A DNA stretch of 64,000 bases from Cystobacter ferrugineus (GCF_001887355.1 NZ_MPIN01000014.1:186001-250000); one strand, 5' to 3'; shown: positions 30,571-39,165, numbered from the stretch's first letter. Numbers and translations: made by a program. Notes: a model not told the origin generated them from the sequence alone.

Positions 30571-30835
30571 CCGAACTCCCCGTGATCGAAGGATTTGCGA
30601 TGGGTCCGACATGCGCCGCGTCCCGCCGGGCCCGCTCCAAGAGCGAGACGCCCTCCTCGGCACAACCCCACGACAGTGTCACACCCGCCCCGCCATGCCC
30701 GTCATCATGGAGGACGTGAGACGTGGTGTCCGGCGAAAGCTCACGCGCCCAGAGGTCCACCAGGTCCCCGGCTTCCAGCAGCCGGACACCACAGGACAGC
30801 CCGGAGACTCCACCACCAAGGACGATGACGCGCAT
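30560..30835 (-). pseudogene. D-amino-acid oxidase remnant with in-frame internal deletion
   Basis: A 91-codon frame whose first 39 residues (RVIVLGGGVSGLSCGVRLLE, then ARELSPDTTS) are the FAD-binding N-terminus of D-amino-acid oxidase family enzymes (GxGxxG Rossmann motif and the ELSPDTTS motif). The next residues (HVLHDDGHGGAGVTLSWGCA and EEGVSLLERARR) match the extreme C-terminus of the same family, normally written H/YGHGGxGxTLSWGCA. About 230 central residues that carry the substrate site are absent, with the two ends joined in frame. The last 20 residues are unrelated run-on. It cannot be an active oxidase. Start ATG 30835. It lies directly upstream of, and overlaps, the DUF2750 gene. 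Confidence 0.72.
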
Positions 30836-30951
30836 GAGAGGCACAGGAAAGCCATCCCCGTTCTATCGCGGTGGGGCTGGGGAGGCGAAGACCCCCTCCC
30901 GTTCCAAGTTGGAAAATACGGAAGTTGGGCGTCCTTGAAGGCTGGGGCACA

Positions 30952-31329
30952 ATGGCCCCCATGGAGCAGCAGGCCCTCGCGCTGGATGTGCGGCAACTGG
31001 AGAAACTGAGTGTGCTGCAGGACGAGGACGCCCCCAATCTGGTGGCGGAAATGGCCCAGGGCTACCTCGCCCGAACCCCCGCGAGGCTCTCGCGGCTGCG
31101 CGAGCTGCTGGCGGCGGGCAATGCCGGACAGCTCGCCAACGAGGCCCACGGCCTGGCCACGGCCAGCGGGATGTTTGGCATGATGCGGGTGCGCCAGTAC
31201 TGCAAGGCGCTGGAGAACCTCGCGCGCGGCTCCAGCCTGGAAGGCGCGGAGGGGCTTCTCACCCAGGTGGAGCAGGCCTACGCCGAGGCCCGGCCCCTGC
31301 TCATGGCCGAGCTGAAGCTGCGCGACTGA
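30952..31329 (+). CDS. Hpt domain protein
   Basis: 125-residue stand-alone histidine phosphotransfer protein. The phospho-accepting His is H66 in NEAHGLATASGMFGMMRV, matching the HxLKG/SSxxxG pattern of Hpt domains though with AT in place of KG. The remainder is the expected four-helix bundle (LAEMAQGYLARTPARLSRLR-type helices before, YCKALENLARG after). Such proteins relay phosphoryl groups between hybrid kinases and response regulators; neither partner is encoded nearby. ATG 30952 was chosen; ATG 30961 (EQQALALDVRQLEKL) is an equally good start. Confidence 0.85.
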   Translation: MAPMEQQALALDVRQLEKLSVLQDEDAPNLVAEMAQGYLARTPARLSRLRELLAAGNAGQLANEAHGLATASGMFGMMRVRQYCKALENLARGSSLEGAEGLLTQVEQAYAEARPLLMAELKLRD

Positions 31330-31530
31330 GCACCCGCTGTCGCCGAGCCGACGGTCCGCGTCGAATATTCCAATCAGGACGCCACCCGCGGGGAGCGCCT
31401 CCCCAGGCAGGAAGGGGCCCTGGGCCGTCCGCGGCCACTTCGACACACGGCGTCGTGGGTCCATGTGGGCGCGGGTCCAGCGCCAACGTGCTCTACTGGC
31501 GTTCCACCCCAGCAGGAGAACGCCGCAAGC

Positions 31531-31809
31531 ATGCAGCAAACCCCCCAATCGCGAGAACTCGAGGTCCTGGCCGCGGCACGCTGGCGCGTGGCCGCCGTCC
31601 TCACCACGGCCACGCTCGTCTCCTACTTCGGCTTCATCCTGCTCGTGGCCTACAACAAGCCGCTGATGGGGCAACAGCTCGTGCCAGGGCTGTCGGTGGG
31701 CATCCTCCTGGGAGCACTCGTGATCGTCGCCGCGTGGGCCTTCACGGGCGCCTACGTCTGGTGGGCCAACGGCCGCTACGACAAGACCATCCGCCAACTG
31801 CGCCGCTGA
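31531..31809 (+). CDS. DUF485 family small membrane protein (YjcH-like)
   Basis: 92 residues with two transmembrane helices (VAAVLTTATLVSYFGFILLV and VGILLGALVIVAAWAFTGAY) and the family ending VWWANGRYDKTIRQL. DUF485/YjcH proteins are nearly always encoded just before the acetate permease ActP and are presumed accessory subunits of it. That order holds here, with 18 bases between them. ATG 31531 has GGAG about 12 bases upstream and is the family start. Confidence 0.92.
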   Translation: MQQTPQSRELEVLAAARWRVAAVLTTATLVSYFGFILLVAYNKPLMGQQLVPGLSVGILLGALVIVAAWAFTGAYVWWANGRYDKTIRQLRR

Positions 31810-31827
31810 CCGAGGACCCCGACCGCC

Positions 31828-33429
31828 ATGAATCAGGCAACGACAACGATTGGCCAGGCGAATACCACCGCCATCATCTTCTTCCTCGCCTTCGTGAGCC
31901 TCACGCTGGGCATCACCTACTGGGCGGCGCGCCGCACCAAGACGACCTCGGAGTTCTTCGCCGCGGGTGGCGGAGTGAGCGCCGTGCAGAACGGCTTCGC
32001 GCTCGCCGGTGACTTCATGAGCGCCGCGAGCTTCCTGGGCATCGCGGGGCTCGTGGCCCTCTCGGGCTTCGACGGCCTCATCTATTCGGTGGGTTGGCTG
32101 GTGGGCTGGCCGGTGGTGACGTTCCTCATCGCCGAGCCCCTGCGCAACCTGGGCAAGTACACCTTCGCGGACGTGGTGGCCTACCGGCTCAAGCAGACGC
32201 CGGTGCGCCTGGCGGCCGCGGTGGGCACGCTCACCGTGGTGAGCTTCTACCTCATCGCCCAGATGGTGGGCGCCGGCAATCTCATCCGGATGATGTTCGG
32301 CCTGTCCTACGAGGCCGCCGTGCTCATCGTGGGCGGGGTGATGATCCTCTACGTGCTGTTCGGCGGCATGATCGCCACCACGTGGGTGCAGATCGTCAAG
32401 GCGGTGCTCCTGCTCGCGGGCGCGAGCGCGCTGGCGCTGATGGTGCTCGCGCGCTTCTCCTACAACCCGCTCCTCCTCTTCCAGGAGGCGGTGAAGCAGT
32501 ACGGACCGGAGACGCTGGCGCCGGGCAAGCTCGTGTCCAACCCACTGGAGACGATCTCCCTGGGGCTCGCGCTGATGTTCGGCACGGCGGGACTGCCCCA
32601 CATCCTCATGCGCTTCTACACGGTGCCCGACGCGAAGGCGGCGCGCGGCTCGGTGTTCTACGCGACGGGGCTCATCGGCTACTTCTACCTGGTGACGTTC
32701 ATCCTCGGCTTCGGCGCCTCGGTGATCGTGGGCCGGAGCACCATCACCCAGGTGGACAAGGGCGGCAACATGGCCGCGACGCTCCTGGCCGAGGCCGTGG
32801 GCGGCACGCCGTTCCTGGGTTTCATCTCCGCGGTGGCCTTCGCCACCATCCTCGCGGTGGTGGCGGGGCTCACGCTGTCGGGCGCGGCGGCGCTGTCGCA
32901 TGACCTGTGGACGCACGTGGTGCGCAAGGGCCAGTCGCCCGAGCACGAGCAGTTGCGCGTGGCGCGGCTGTCGAGCCTCGGGCTGGGCCTGCTCGCCATC
33001 GTGCTGGGCCTGCTTTTCAAGGGGCAGAACGTGGCCTTCATGGTGGGCCTGGCGTTCGCCATCGCCGCGAGCGGCAACTTCCCCGCCCTGCTGTTGTCCA
33101 TGGCGTGGAAGGGCTTCACCACGCGCGGCGCGGTGGTCAGCATGCTCACCGGCACCCTGAGCGCGGTGGTGCTCATCATCCTGTCGCCCACGGTGATGGT
33201 GGAGATGCTCGGCCGGCCCGAGGCCCTCTTCCCGCTGAAGAACCCGGGCCTGGTCACCATGCCGCTGGCCTTCGTGGTGGGCTGGGTCGTGTCGATTCTC
33301 TCGCCCGAGCCCGAGGCGGCCGGGCGCTTCGCCGAGGTGCGCCACCGCATGCACATGGGCAAGGACGAGGACACCGTGGCCCCGGCGGCTCCAGCGGCTC
33401 CCGTGGTCCCCGCGACGCCCCACAGCTGA
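31828..33429 (+). CDS. actP: Cation/acetate symporter, SSS family
   Basis: 533-residue polytopic inner-membrane transporter of the sodium:solute symporter family, with about 13 predicted helices. Family signatures are [56 protein letters not shown] and [35 protein letters not shown] and [13 protein letters not shown] are typical of ActP (acetate/glycolate uptake driven by Na+ or H+). It is preceded by the DUF485 partner. No acetyl-CoA synthetase gene is adjacent. A perfect hairpin follows the stop. The substrate call rests on the pairing and on overall family resemblance. Confidence 0.92.
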   Translation: MNQATTTIGQANTTAIIFFLAFVSLTLGITYWAARRTKTTSEFFAAGGGVSAVQNGFALAGDFMSAASFLGIAGLVALSGFDGLIYSVGWLVGWPVVTFLIAEPLRNLGKYTFADVVAYRLKQTPVRLAAAVGTLTVVSFYLIAQMVGAGNLIRMMFGLSYEAAVLIVGGVMILYVLFGGMIATTWVQIVKAVLLLAGASALALMVLARFSYNPLLLFQEAVKQYGPETLAPGKLVSNPLETISLGLALMFGTAGLPHILMRFYTVPDAKAARGSVFYATGLIGYFYLVTFILGFGASVIVGRSTITQVDKGGNMAATLLAEAVGGTPFLGFISAVAFATILAVVAGLTLSGAAALSHDLWTHVVRKGQSPEHEQLRVARLSSLGLGLLAIVLGLLFKGQNVAFMVGLAFAIAASGNFPALLLSMAWKGFTTRGAVVSMLTGTLSAVVLIILSPTVMVEMLGRPEALFPLKNPGLVTMPLAFVVGWVVSILSPEPEAAGRFAEVRHRMHMGKDEDTVAPAAPAAPVVPATPHS

Positions 33430-33443
33430 CGGGTGGAGACGTT

Positions 33444-33475
33444 CCCTCCAGGAGCAAAGGGTTCCTCCTGGAGGG
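33444..33475 (+). terminator. Terminator hairpin after actP
   Basis: A perfect 11-bp inverted repeat, CCCTCCAGGAG (33444-33454) and CTCCTGGAGGG (33465-33475), with a 10-base loop, begins 15 bases after the actP stop codon. It is followed by CTGTTGCCC, with only isolated Ts. This is a strong candidate terminator for the DUF485-actP transcript. Confidence 0.7.
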
Positions 33476-33511
33476 CTGTTGCCCAAGGCCACGGTGGTAT
33501 GGAGTGGAGCC

Positions 33512-34405
33512 ATGGCCTTTCGCGACATCGTCCTCGCCGTGCTGGTCGCGGCGATCTGGGGCTTCAACTTCGTCGTCATCAAGGAGGGGCTGGACGCGTT
33601 TCCGCCCCTGCTCTTCTCGGGGCTGCGCTTCCTGTTCGCGGCCTTCCCCGCGGTCTTCTTCCTGCGCCGCGGCTCCCTCGGCTGGAGCACCCTCCTGAAG
33701 GTGGGTCTGGTGCTGGGCGTCGTGAAGTACGCGCTGCTCTACCTGGGCGTGAAGGCGGGAGTTCCGGCGGGGCTGTCCTCGCTGGTCCTCCAGTCGCAGG
33801 TCATCTTCACCACGGTGCTGTCGGCGTACCTGCTCCAGGATGCGCCGTCACCGCGGCAACGGGTGGGCATGGGCGTCGCGCTCCTCGGCATGCTCCTCAT
33901 CGCCACCACGCGCCAGGGCGACGTCAGCGGCCTGGGTCTGGCGCTCGTCATCGCCGCGGCGGTGGCGTGGGCCTTCGCCAACATCCTCATCAAGAAGGCA
34001 TCGGTGGACACCTTCAAGCTGATGGTGTGGATGAGCCTGGTCCCCCTGTTGCCGCTGTTCGTACTGTCCTTCCTCTTCGAGGATGGCCAGGCGGAGGCAC
34101 TGTCGCGGCTGCTCACCTTCAAGGGAGCGGGGGCCGTGCTGTACACGGGCTTGCTGGCCACCATCCTCGCGTTCGGCATCTGGGGCCACCTGATGCGCAA
34201 GTACTCGCCCAACGTGGTGGCACCCTTCTCGTTGCTGGTGCCCCTCTTCGGCATGGCCTGCTCCGCGCTGGTGCTGGCCGAGCGGCTGAGCCCAATGGTC
34301 ATGGGGGCCGCGCTGCTCGTCTTCGCCGGCCTGGTGCTCATCATCCTGGGCCGACGCCCCCTGAGCAGTCCCTCACCGGCGAGCGTCCCCCTCGTCAAAG
34401 GATGA
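33512..34405 (+). CDS. EamA family transporter (DMT superfamily)
   Basis: 297 residues with ten hydrophobic segments in two EamA repeats. The first starts DIVLAVLVAAIWGFNFVVIK, the usual DMT opening with its W-G-x-N-F motif; the second begins near residue 140 (LGLALVIAAAVAWAFANILI). It is an inner-membrane exporter of a small metabolite, such as an amino acid, resembling the YdcZ/RhaT-like drug/metabolite exporter EamA; substrate not determinable. ATG 33512 has GGAGTGGAG directly upstream. The neighbouring NUDIX gene follows after 46 bases on the same strand. Confidence 0.9.
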   Translation: MAFRDIVLAVLVAAIWGFNFVVIKEGLDAFPPLLFSGLRFLFAAFPAVFFLRRGSLGWSTLLKVGLVLGVVKYALLYLGVKAGVPAGLSSLVLQSQVIFTTVLSAYLLQDAPSPRQRVGMGVALLGMLLIATTRQGDVSGLGLALVIAAAVAWAFANILIKKASVDTFKLMVWMSLVPLLPLFVLSFLFEDGQAEALSRLLTFKGAGAVLYTGLLATILAFGIWGHLMRKYSPNVVAPFSLLVPLFGMACSALVLAERLSPMVMGAALLVFAGLVLIILGRRPLSSPSPASVPLVKG

Positions 34406-34451
34406 ACGGGAAGCCGTTCGCCCCATGCTCTTTTCGGAGCAGACTGGGGCC

Positions 34452-34991
34452 ATGACCATCGAGACGCTCTCTTCGAAAGAGGTCTACCGGAACCGCTGGA
34501 TGACCGTGCGCGAGGACTCCATCCGCAGGCAGGACGGCACGAGCGGCATCTACGGTGTCGTCCACAAGCCGGACTTCGCGCTCGTCATCCCCTACGAGAA
34601 CGGCGCGTTCCACCTGGTGGAGCAGTACCGCTACCCCGTGAAGGGACGCTACCTGGAGTTCCCCCAGGGCACCTGGGAGGAACAGGCGGATGCGCCCCCC
34701 GAAACCGTCGCCGCGGGCGAGCTCCAGGAAGAGACCGGGCTGGTGGCCGGGCGCATGACGTACCTCGGCCACATCCTCACCGCTCCTGGGTACTCGACAC
34801 AGGGCATGCACGTCTTCCTGGCGGAAGAGCTGACTCCGGGCCCCCAGCGCCTGACTCCCGAGGAGGGGGACCTGGTGGTCTCCCGGGTCACCGTCGAGGA
34901 GTTCGAGGCGCTCGTCCTCGAGGGCCGCATCAAGGATGCATCCAGCATCTCGGCCTATGGCCTGCTGCGCATGAAGAAGCGCCTGCCCTGA
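34452..34991 (+). CDS. NUDIX hydrolase, ADP-ribose pyrophosphatase-like
   Basis: 179 residues. The fold and the LVIPYENGAFHLVEQYRYPV segment match ADP-ribose/nucleoside-diphosphate-sugar pyrophosphatases. The Nudix box is read from EFPQGTWEEQADAPPETVAA and GELQEETGL: it keeps the two catalytic Glu of the EExG part, but the Arg that opens REUxEE is Gly here. Substrate hydrolysis (X-P-P-ribose type) may be altered but need not be lost. Start ATG 34452 gives the family N-terminus (TIETLSSKEVYRNRWM); the frame is open to 34425. It faces the LysR gene with 31 bases between. Confidence 0.85.
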   Translation: MTIETLSSKEVYRNRWMTVREDSIRRQDGTSGIYGVVHKPDFALVIPYENGAFHLVEQYRYPVKGRYLEFPQGTWEEQADAPPETVAAGELQEETGLVAGRMTYLGHILTAPGYSTQGMHVFLAEELTPGPQRLTPEEGDLVVSRVTVEEFEALVLEGRIKDASSISAYGLLRMKKRLP

Positions 34992-35022
34992 AGCCGGCTC
35001 CGGGTGTCCGGTCAACACCTCG

Positions 35023-35943
35023 TCACTTCTCCAGGGCGCGCTCCCATGGAGGGCTGTCGCCGAGGCGTTCCGCGAGGAAGTCGATGAACGCGCGCACGCG
35101 CGGCGGCACCATGCGCCGCTGCGGCATGACCGCGTGGATGCCCGTCTCCGGAAGCGTGTAACCCGGGAGCACCACCCGCAGCCGCCCCGCGCGCAGGTCG
35201 TCCGCGATGTGCCAGATGGAATGAATGGCGATGCCCTCGCCGGCGACGGCGGCGTCACGCAGCAGCTCGCCGAAATTGCTCTCCAGGCGTCCACGCACCC
35301 GCACATCGATGCCACGGCCCGAGGCATCGAGCAGGTTCCAGGTGTCCTGCCGTCCCTTCGCGCCGAACAGCAACAGGCAGTCGTGCGCGGCCAGCTCGCT
35401 GGGCACGCGTGGCGTACCGCGACGGCGAAGATAGGCGGGTGAGGCGCACAGCACGCGACGGTTGTTCGCGATACGGCGCGCGACGAGGCTGGAATCACCG
35501 AGCGCGCCGATGCGGATCGCCAGATCGAAACCCTCGCTCACCAGGTCCACGAACTGATCGCTCAGGTGCACGCTCAGCCGCACCCGCGGATGCCGCGCCA
35601 TGAACTCGGGCAACAACGGTGAGACATGCATGCGCCCGAACGAGGCCGACATCGTCACGCGCAACGTGCCCGCGACTTCCGCCCCCGTTCGACGCAGGTT
35701 GGCCCCAAGTGTCTCGAGATCCTCGACCAACGGGCGCCCCTGCTCGGCGAGCAGCACTCCTTCCGGCGTGGGATGCAGGCGGCGGGTCGTGCGATGCAGC
35801 AGGCGCACGCCGAGGTCACGCTCGAGGCGCTTCAGCCTCAGGCTGGCCACTGCCACCGAGAGATCGAGGCTCCTGGCGGCGGCGCTGATCGACCCGAGGT
35901 CCAGCACGCGCAGGAACAGGCTGATGTCGGCGACGCGGTCCAT
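35023..35943 (-). CDS. LysR family transcriptional regulator
   Basis: 306 residues, the standard length. The winged helix-turn-helix is residues 1-60 (DISLFLRVLDLGSISAAARS, then LSVAVASLRLKRLERDLGVR and HRTTRRLHPT). The effector domain follows, with VRLSVHLSDQFVDLVSEGFD and LAIRIGALGDSSLVARRIA marking the periplasmic-binding-protein-like fold. It is transcribed divergently from the aldo/keto reductase gene with 109 bases between, the classic arrangement for a regulator controlling its neighbour. The effector is unknown. Third-position usage looks somewhat less extreme than in surrounding genes. Confidence 0.95.
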   Translation of the reverse strand: MDRVADISLFLRVLDLGSISAAARSLDLSVAVASLRLKRLERDLGVRLLHRTTRRLHPTPEGVLLAEQGRPLVEDLETLGANLRRTGAEVAGTLRVTMSASFGRMHVSPLLPEFMARHPRVRLSVHLSDQFVDLVSEGFDLAIRIGALGDSSLVARRIANNRRVLCASPAYLRRRGTPRVPSELAAHDCLLLFGAKGRQDTWNLLDASGRGIDVRVRGRLESNFGELLRDAAVAGEGIAIHSIWHIADDLRAGRLRVVLPGYTLPETGIHAVMPQRRMVPPRVRAFIDFLAERLGDSPPWERALEK

Positions 35944-35964
35944 TCTCGAGATTCTATTGAAACT

Positions 35965-35986
35965 GAATCCAGATACCGGCGGATTC
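35965..35986. promoter_or_regulatory. Candidate LysR operator in the divergent gap
   Basis: GAATCC (35965-35970) and GGATTC (35981-35986) form a perfect 6+6 inverted repeat with a 10-base spacer, extending to 7 of 8 bases per arm. The spacing and asymmetry suit a LysR recognition site. On the plus strand it overlaps a TTGAAA (35957-35962) that could be the -35 of the reductase gene. An 8-base palindrome TCTCGAGA (35944-35951) sits right at the LysR start codon and may serve autoregulation. Confidence 0.5.
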
Positions 35987-36052
35987 CGAAAAAGACGCGG
36001 GCGTCTAGGTTGTCCTCATCCACCACCCCGCAGCCCCTCATCGGAGTCATCC

Positions 36053-37084
36053 ATGGAGTACCGTTTTCTCGGTGCGTCTGGCCTGAAGGTCCCGGCGCTC
36101 GGTTTCGGCGTCGGCACGTTCGGAGGCAAGGGCCCGCTGTTCAGTGCGTGGGGCAACACCGATGTCGCGCAAGCCACCCGCCTCATCGACATCTGCCTCG
36201 ACGTCGGCGTGAACCTCTTCGACACCGCGGACGTCTATTCCGATGGCGCCTCCGAGTCGATCCTCGGCGCGGCGCTCAAGGGACGGCGCGACCGGGTGCT
36301 GCTGTCCACGAAAGTGTCACTGCGCGCGGGCGACGCGCCCAATGACGTGGGCTCGTCGCGGCACCATCTCATCGGCGCGGTCGACAAGGCCTTGCGGCGC
36401 CTGGGCACCGACTACATCGACCTGCTGCAACTGCACGCCTTCGATGCGATGACCCCGGTCGAGGAAACGCTGTCGACCCTGGATGGCCTCGTGCGCGCGG
36501 GCAAGCTGCGCTATCTCGGTGCGTCGAACTTCTCTGGATGGCAGCTCATGAAGTCGCTCGCCGTCGCCGATCGTCGCGGCTACTCGCGCTATGTCGCCAA
36601 CCAGGCGTACTACTCGCTGATCGGACGTGACTACGAATGGGAACTGATGCCGCTCGGCATCGACCAGGGAATCGGCGCGGTGGTGTGGAGCCCGCTCGGT
36701 TGGGGACGGCTCACCGGGAAGATCCGCCGGGGCCAGCCCTTGCCCGAGGGCAGCCGGCTACACGACACCGCCCACTTCGCGCCACCGGTCGACGAGGAGC
36801 GCCTCTATCGCGTCGTCGATGCGCTGGATGCGGTCGCGAAGGAGACGGGGAAGAGCGTGCCGCAGATCGCGTTGAACTGGTTGCTGCGGCGGCCCACGGT
36901 GTCCACGGTCCTCATCGGCGCGCGCAACGAAGAACAACTGCGCCAGAACCTTGGTGCGCTCGGCTGGACCCTGACGTCTGAACAGATCGCGCGGCTCGAC
37001 GCCGCCAGCGCCGTCACTCCGCCCTATCCTTATCATCCCTACTGGAACGGGCAGTTCGCCGAGCGCAGCCCGATCCCCGTCTGA
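36053..37084 (+). CDS. Aldo/keto reductase (AKR, LysR-controlled)
   Basis: 343 residues. The catalytic tetrad is D57 and Y62 (NLFDTADVYSDG), K87 (LLSTKVSLR) and H128 (LLQLHAFDAM). SNFSGWQLMKSLAVADRRGY and VVWSPLGWGRLTGKIRRGQP are typical of the AKR branch that includes YajO/PdxI-like and aryl-alcohol reductases. NADPH-dependent, cytoplasmic. It is divergent from a LysR gene that probably regulates it. Codon choice (for instance more GTC and CGT) differs from neighbours that strongly prefer GTG and CGC, a hint that the LysR-reductase pair may have been transferred as a unit. Confidence 0.92.
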   Translation: MEYRFLGASGLKVPALGFGVGTFGGKGPLFSAWGNTDVAQATRLIDICLDVGVNLFDTADVYSDGASESILGAALKGRRDRVLLSTKVSLRAGDAPNDVGSSRHHLIGAVDKALRRLGTDYIDLLQLHAFDAMTPVEETLSTLDGLVRAGKLRYLGASNFSGWQLMKSLAVADRRGYSRYVANQAYYSLIGRDYEWELMPLGIDQGIGAVVWSPLGWGRLTGKIRRGQPLPEGSRLHDTAHFAPPVDEERLYRVVDALDAVAKETGKSVPQIALNWLLRRPTVSTVLIGARNEEQLRQNLGALGWTLTSEQIARLDAASAVTPPYPYHPYWNGQFAERSPIPV

Positions 37085-37207
37085 CGGCCCATGACCCTCC
37101 AGGCGGGCGAGGGAGCCCTCCCAGGAGTCCTCCTTCCCGCGCGCGGGCGCTACACAGGTCCCGCCGGGCTGTCTACCCTGAAAACCAGGGCAAGGAGGAG
37201 TCGAAGC

Positions 37208-37810
37208 ATGGGCGTCCGTACCGAGCATGACGCGCTGGAACTCATCCACCAGCGGCGGGTCATCACCGAGGTTCCCGCCATGGGAACCACCTCGCTCGTC
37301 GAGGCCGTGGCCGGTGGCCCGGTGAGCGGGAGCTGGCGCGCGCACGCCAAGGGCCGATTGATGTACCGGCTGGGCCGCATCCTGCGCGCCTCGCACGACG
37401 TGCTCTCCGTGCGGCTCGTCGAGGGCAAGGTGGCCTTCGTGGACGCCTCGCTGTGGCCCGCGGTGTACCGCGTGGCCATGGAGCCCTCGCGCCGCCGCCG
37501 CTCGTTGGCGGGTCTGTCTCCCCAGGCCCGCGCCCTGCTCACCGCCGTGGAGCGCGACCGGGAGGTGCGTCTGGACAAGGAAGGCGAGTGGACCAAGGCC
37601 CGTGAGGCCCTGGAGGAGCGGCTGCTCGTGCACGTCTCCGAGGCCCAGGAGCCCGATGGACGCTACGTCGTCGTCCTGCGCTCCTGGCGCGACTGGGTGT
37701 CTCCCACCATCGAGCACGCCGCCAAGGCCATCACCTACGAGGAAGCCCTCGAGCGGCTGCGAGGGCACTGCGGCGGGGCCCCCGCGGGACTCGGCGCCTG
37801 GGTGCCCTGA
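37208..37810 (+). CDS. Conserved hypothetical protein, possibly winged-helix (AlkZ-related)
   Basis: 200-residue soluble protein with AAGGAGG at ideal spacing before ATG 37208. Features: RRVITEVPAMGTTSLVEAVA and SGSWRAHAKGRLMYRLGRIL near the N-terminus, then LSVRLVEGKVAFVDASLWPA, LSPQARALLTAVERDREVRL (a helix pair suggesting a winged helix) and EEALERLRGHC at the end. The GSWRAHxKGxxxY segment recalls proteins labelled AlkZ-related, a DNA-glycosylase-like winged-helix group, but I cannot confirm this by eye. A small CCCTG-AAAAC-CAGGG hairpin (37176-37190) sits just before the ribosome binding site. Its 3' end is three bases from the convergent Eis-like gene. Confidence 0.6.
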   Translation: MGVRTEHDALELIHQRRVITEVPAMGTTSLVEAVAGGPVSGSWRAHAKGRLMYRLGRILRASHDVLSVRLVEGKVAFVDASLWPAVYRVAMEPSRRRRSLAGLSPQARALLTAVERDREVRLDKEGEWTKAREALEERLLVHVSEAQEPDGRYVVVLRSWRDWVSPTIEHAAKAITYEEALERLRGHCGGAPAGLGAWVP

Positions 37811-37813
37811 CGC

Positions 37814-39007
37814 CTAGAACATGTCGGGCATCGCTGGAGGCGCTCCAGCGAAGAGCGCCTCGGCCGTGCGCAGGGTGGCGTCATCCGCATCCAGGACTCC
37901 GGCGAGCTGGAGCGCGGCGGGTGACAGGAAGCCACTGTAGAGCGTGGCGAGCGCCCGGACATGCAGCTTCATGTCCCCCTCGCCGCCAGGGCGCACCTGG
38001 GCCTCCCCCTCCTCCACCTCCAGGACGAAGCGGCCCTGGTTCTCCGGGAAGAGGTCGTCCACCACCTCCAGGTGCAGCGCCCCCGAGAGCCCGGGAGGAT
38101 AGCCCCGGGCCTGGAGCGCGGCGGGCACATCCAGCACGCGCAGCATCCAGTAGTCGTTCAGCTTCACCTGGTACGACTGCTCGCGCAGCAGGAAGAGGAG
38201 CGGATTGACCGGTCCCCCGCGCCAGGTGGCCTCGGCGGCCAGCGAGCGATGGTCTCCGAGGAAGCTCAACAGCCGGCGCCCCGCGGCCGGCGTGAACGCC
38301 ACGAAGTCGGTGAGGTTCAGCTCCTGCTTGTGGCCAAATGCCGAGAGGTTGCGGCGCGACAGGAAGAGGTAGCCCTCCACCCCCGAGGCCCCCTCCACCA
38401 GGTAGCCATAAGCGCGCTCCCCCCGTGGCTGCCGAACGCGGTTCCAGATGTACGCGCCACGATCGAGCCAGCCCATCTGCCTTCGCGCATGACGCAGGTA
38501 GACGTCGTGAAGGGCGGGCATGTCGGCCACCTCCACGGGCCGCAGCCCGAGCGTCCGCTCCTGGAAGTCGATTCCGGACAGTTGCAGGCGGTGCTCGAAG
38601 CATGCGCCCGCCTGCTGGAAGCCCACGCTCCGGTAGAGCGGTTGGGTGGACGGGTAGAGACCCGCGAGCAGATGGCCCTCGGCGCGCAGTTCCTGGAGGA
38701 CCTGGCGCATGAGGCGCCCCCCCGAGCCCAGCCCCCGACGGGCGGGCGCCACCCCCACGCCCGCGACGCCGCCCAGGGACACCCGGCGGCCCCCCCACCA
38801 CTGCCCCATGGGAATGAGGACGGCCGTGGCGGCCACCGCCCCCCCTTCCCGCAGGAGCCGCAGCCGGGCCCCCCCCTCCTCCACCCGGCGCAGCCAGCCG
38901 AGCGTGAAGTCCGAGGTCATGGCGAACGCCTGGGACAGGATGTCGTCCGCCAAGGCCATTTCCCGCTCATCCCGCGGGGCTCCGAAGTCCGGTACGGCCG
39001 CTTCCAT
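37814..39007 (-). CDS. Eis-like GNAT N-acetyltransferase with SCP2-type C-terminus
   Basis: 397 residues, matching the three-part layout of Eis aminoglycoside/lysine acetyltransferases: a first GNAT domain (VSLGGVAGVGVAPARRGLGS with the acetyl-CoA loop RRGLGSGGRLM), a second GNAT-like domain (TLGLRPVEVADMPALHDVYL onward) and a C-terminal sterol-carrier-like domain (VVDDLFPENQGRFVLEVEEG). A Tyr occupies the catalytic position of the first domain (LYPSTQPLYRSVGF), and the chain ends in Phe, whose carboxylate acts in Mycobacterium Eis. Substrate probably an amine; drug modification is possible but not implied. ATG 39007 with AGGAG upstream was chosen over the longer frame. Confidence 0.85.
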   Translation of the reverse strand: MEAAVPDFGAPRDEREMALADDILSQAFAMTSDFTLGWLRRVEEGGARLRLLREGGAVAATAVLIPMGQWWGGRRVSLGGVAGVGVAPARRGLGSGGRLMRQVLQELRAEGHLLAGLYPSTQPLYRSVGFQQAGACFEHRLQLSGIDFQERTLGLRPVEVADMPALHDVYLRHARRQMGWLDRGAYIWNRVRQPRGERAYGYLVEGASGVEGYLFLSRRNLSAFGHKQELNLTDFVAFTPAAGRRLLSFLGDHRSLAAEATWRGGPVNPLLFLLREQSYQVKLNDYWMLRVLDVPAALQARGYPPGLSGALHLEVVDDLFPENQGRFVLEVEEGEAQVRPGGEGDMKLHVRALATLYSGFLSPAALQLAGVLDADDATLRTAEALFAGAPPAMPDMF

Positions 39008-39121
39008 GAAGGTCTCCTGGGTGTCGTGAAGGGGGGGCAGCCTAGAACACACGCTTCCCGCCCGCCCCCCTGACGAGCAGACGCCAGTCGCTGGACAAGC
39101 CAACCCCCATGGTTAAAGGGA

Positions 39122-39137
39122 GGGACGTTCGCGTCCC
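39122..39137 (+). promoter_or_regulatory. TTCG-loop hairpin in the htpG leader
   Basis: GGGACG-TTCG-CGTCCC is a perfect 6-bp stem closed by a UUCG tetraloop, 28 bases before the htpG ATG. It lies within the probable 5' leader, upstream of the GGAGGA ribosome binding site, and could influence stability or initiation. Whether it responds to temperature is not visible. A CTGGACA at 39091-39097 may be a -35 element, but no convincing -10 follows. Confidence 0.45.
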
Positions 39138-39165
39138 GTTCACCGGACGCCCTCGGAGGAACCCC

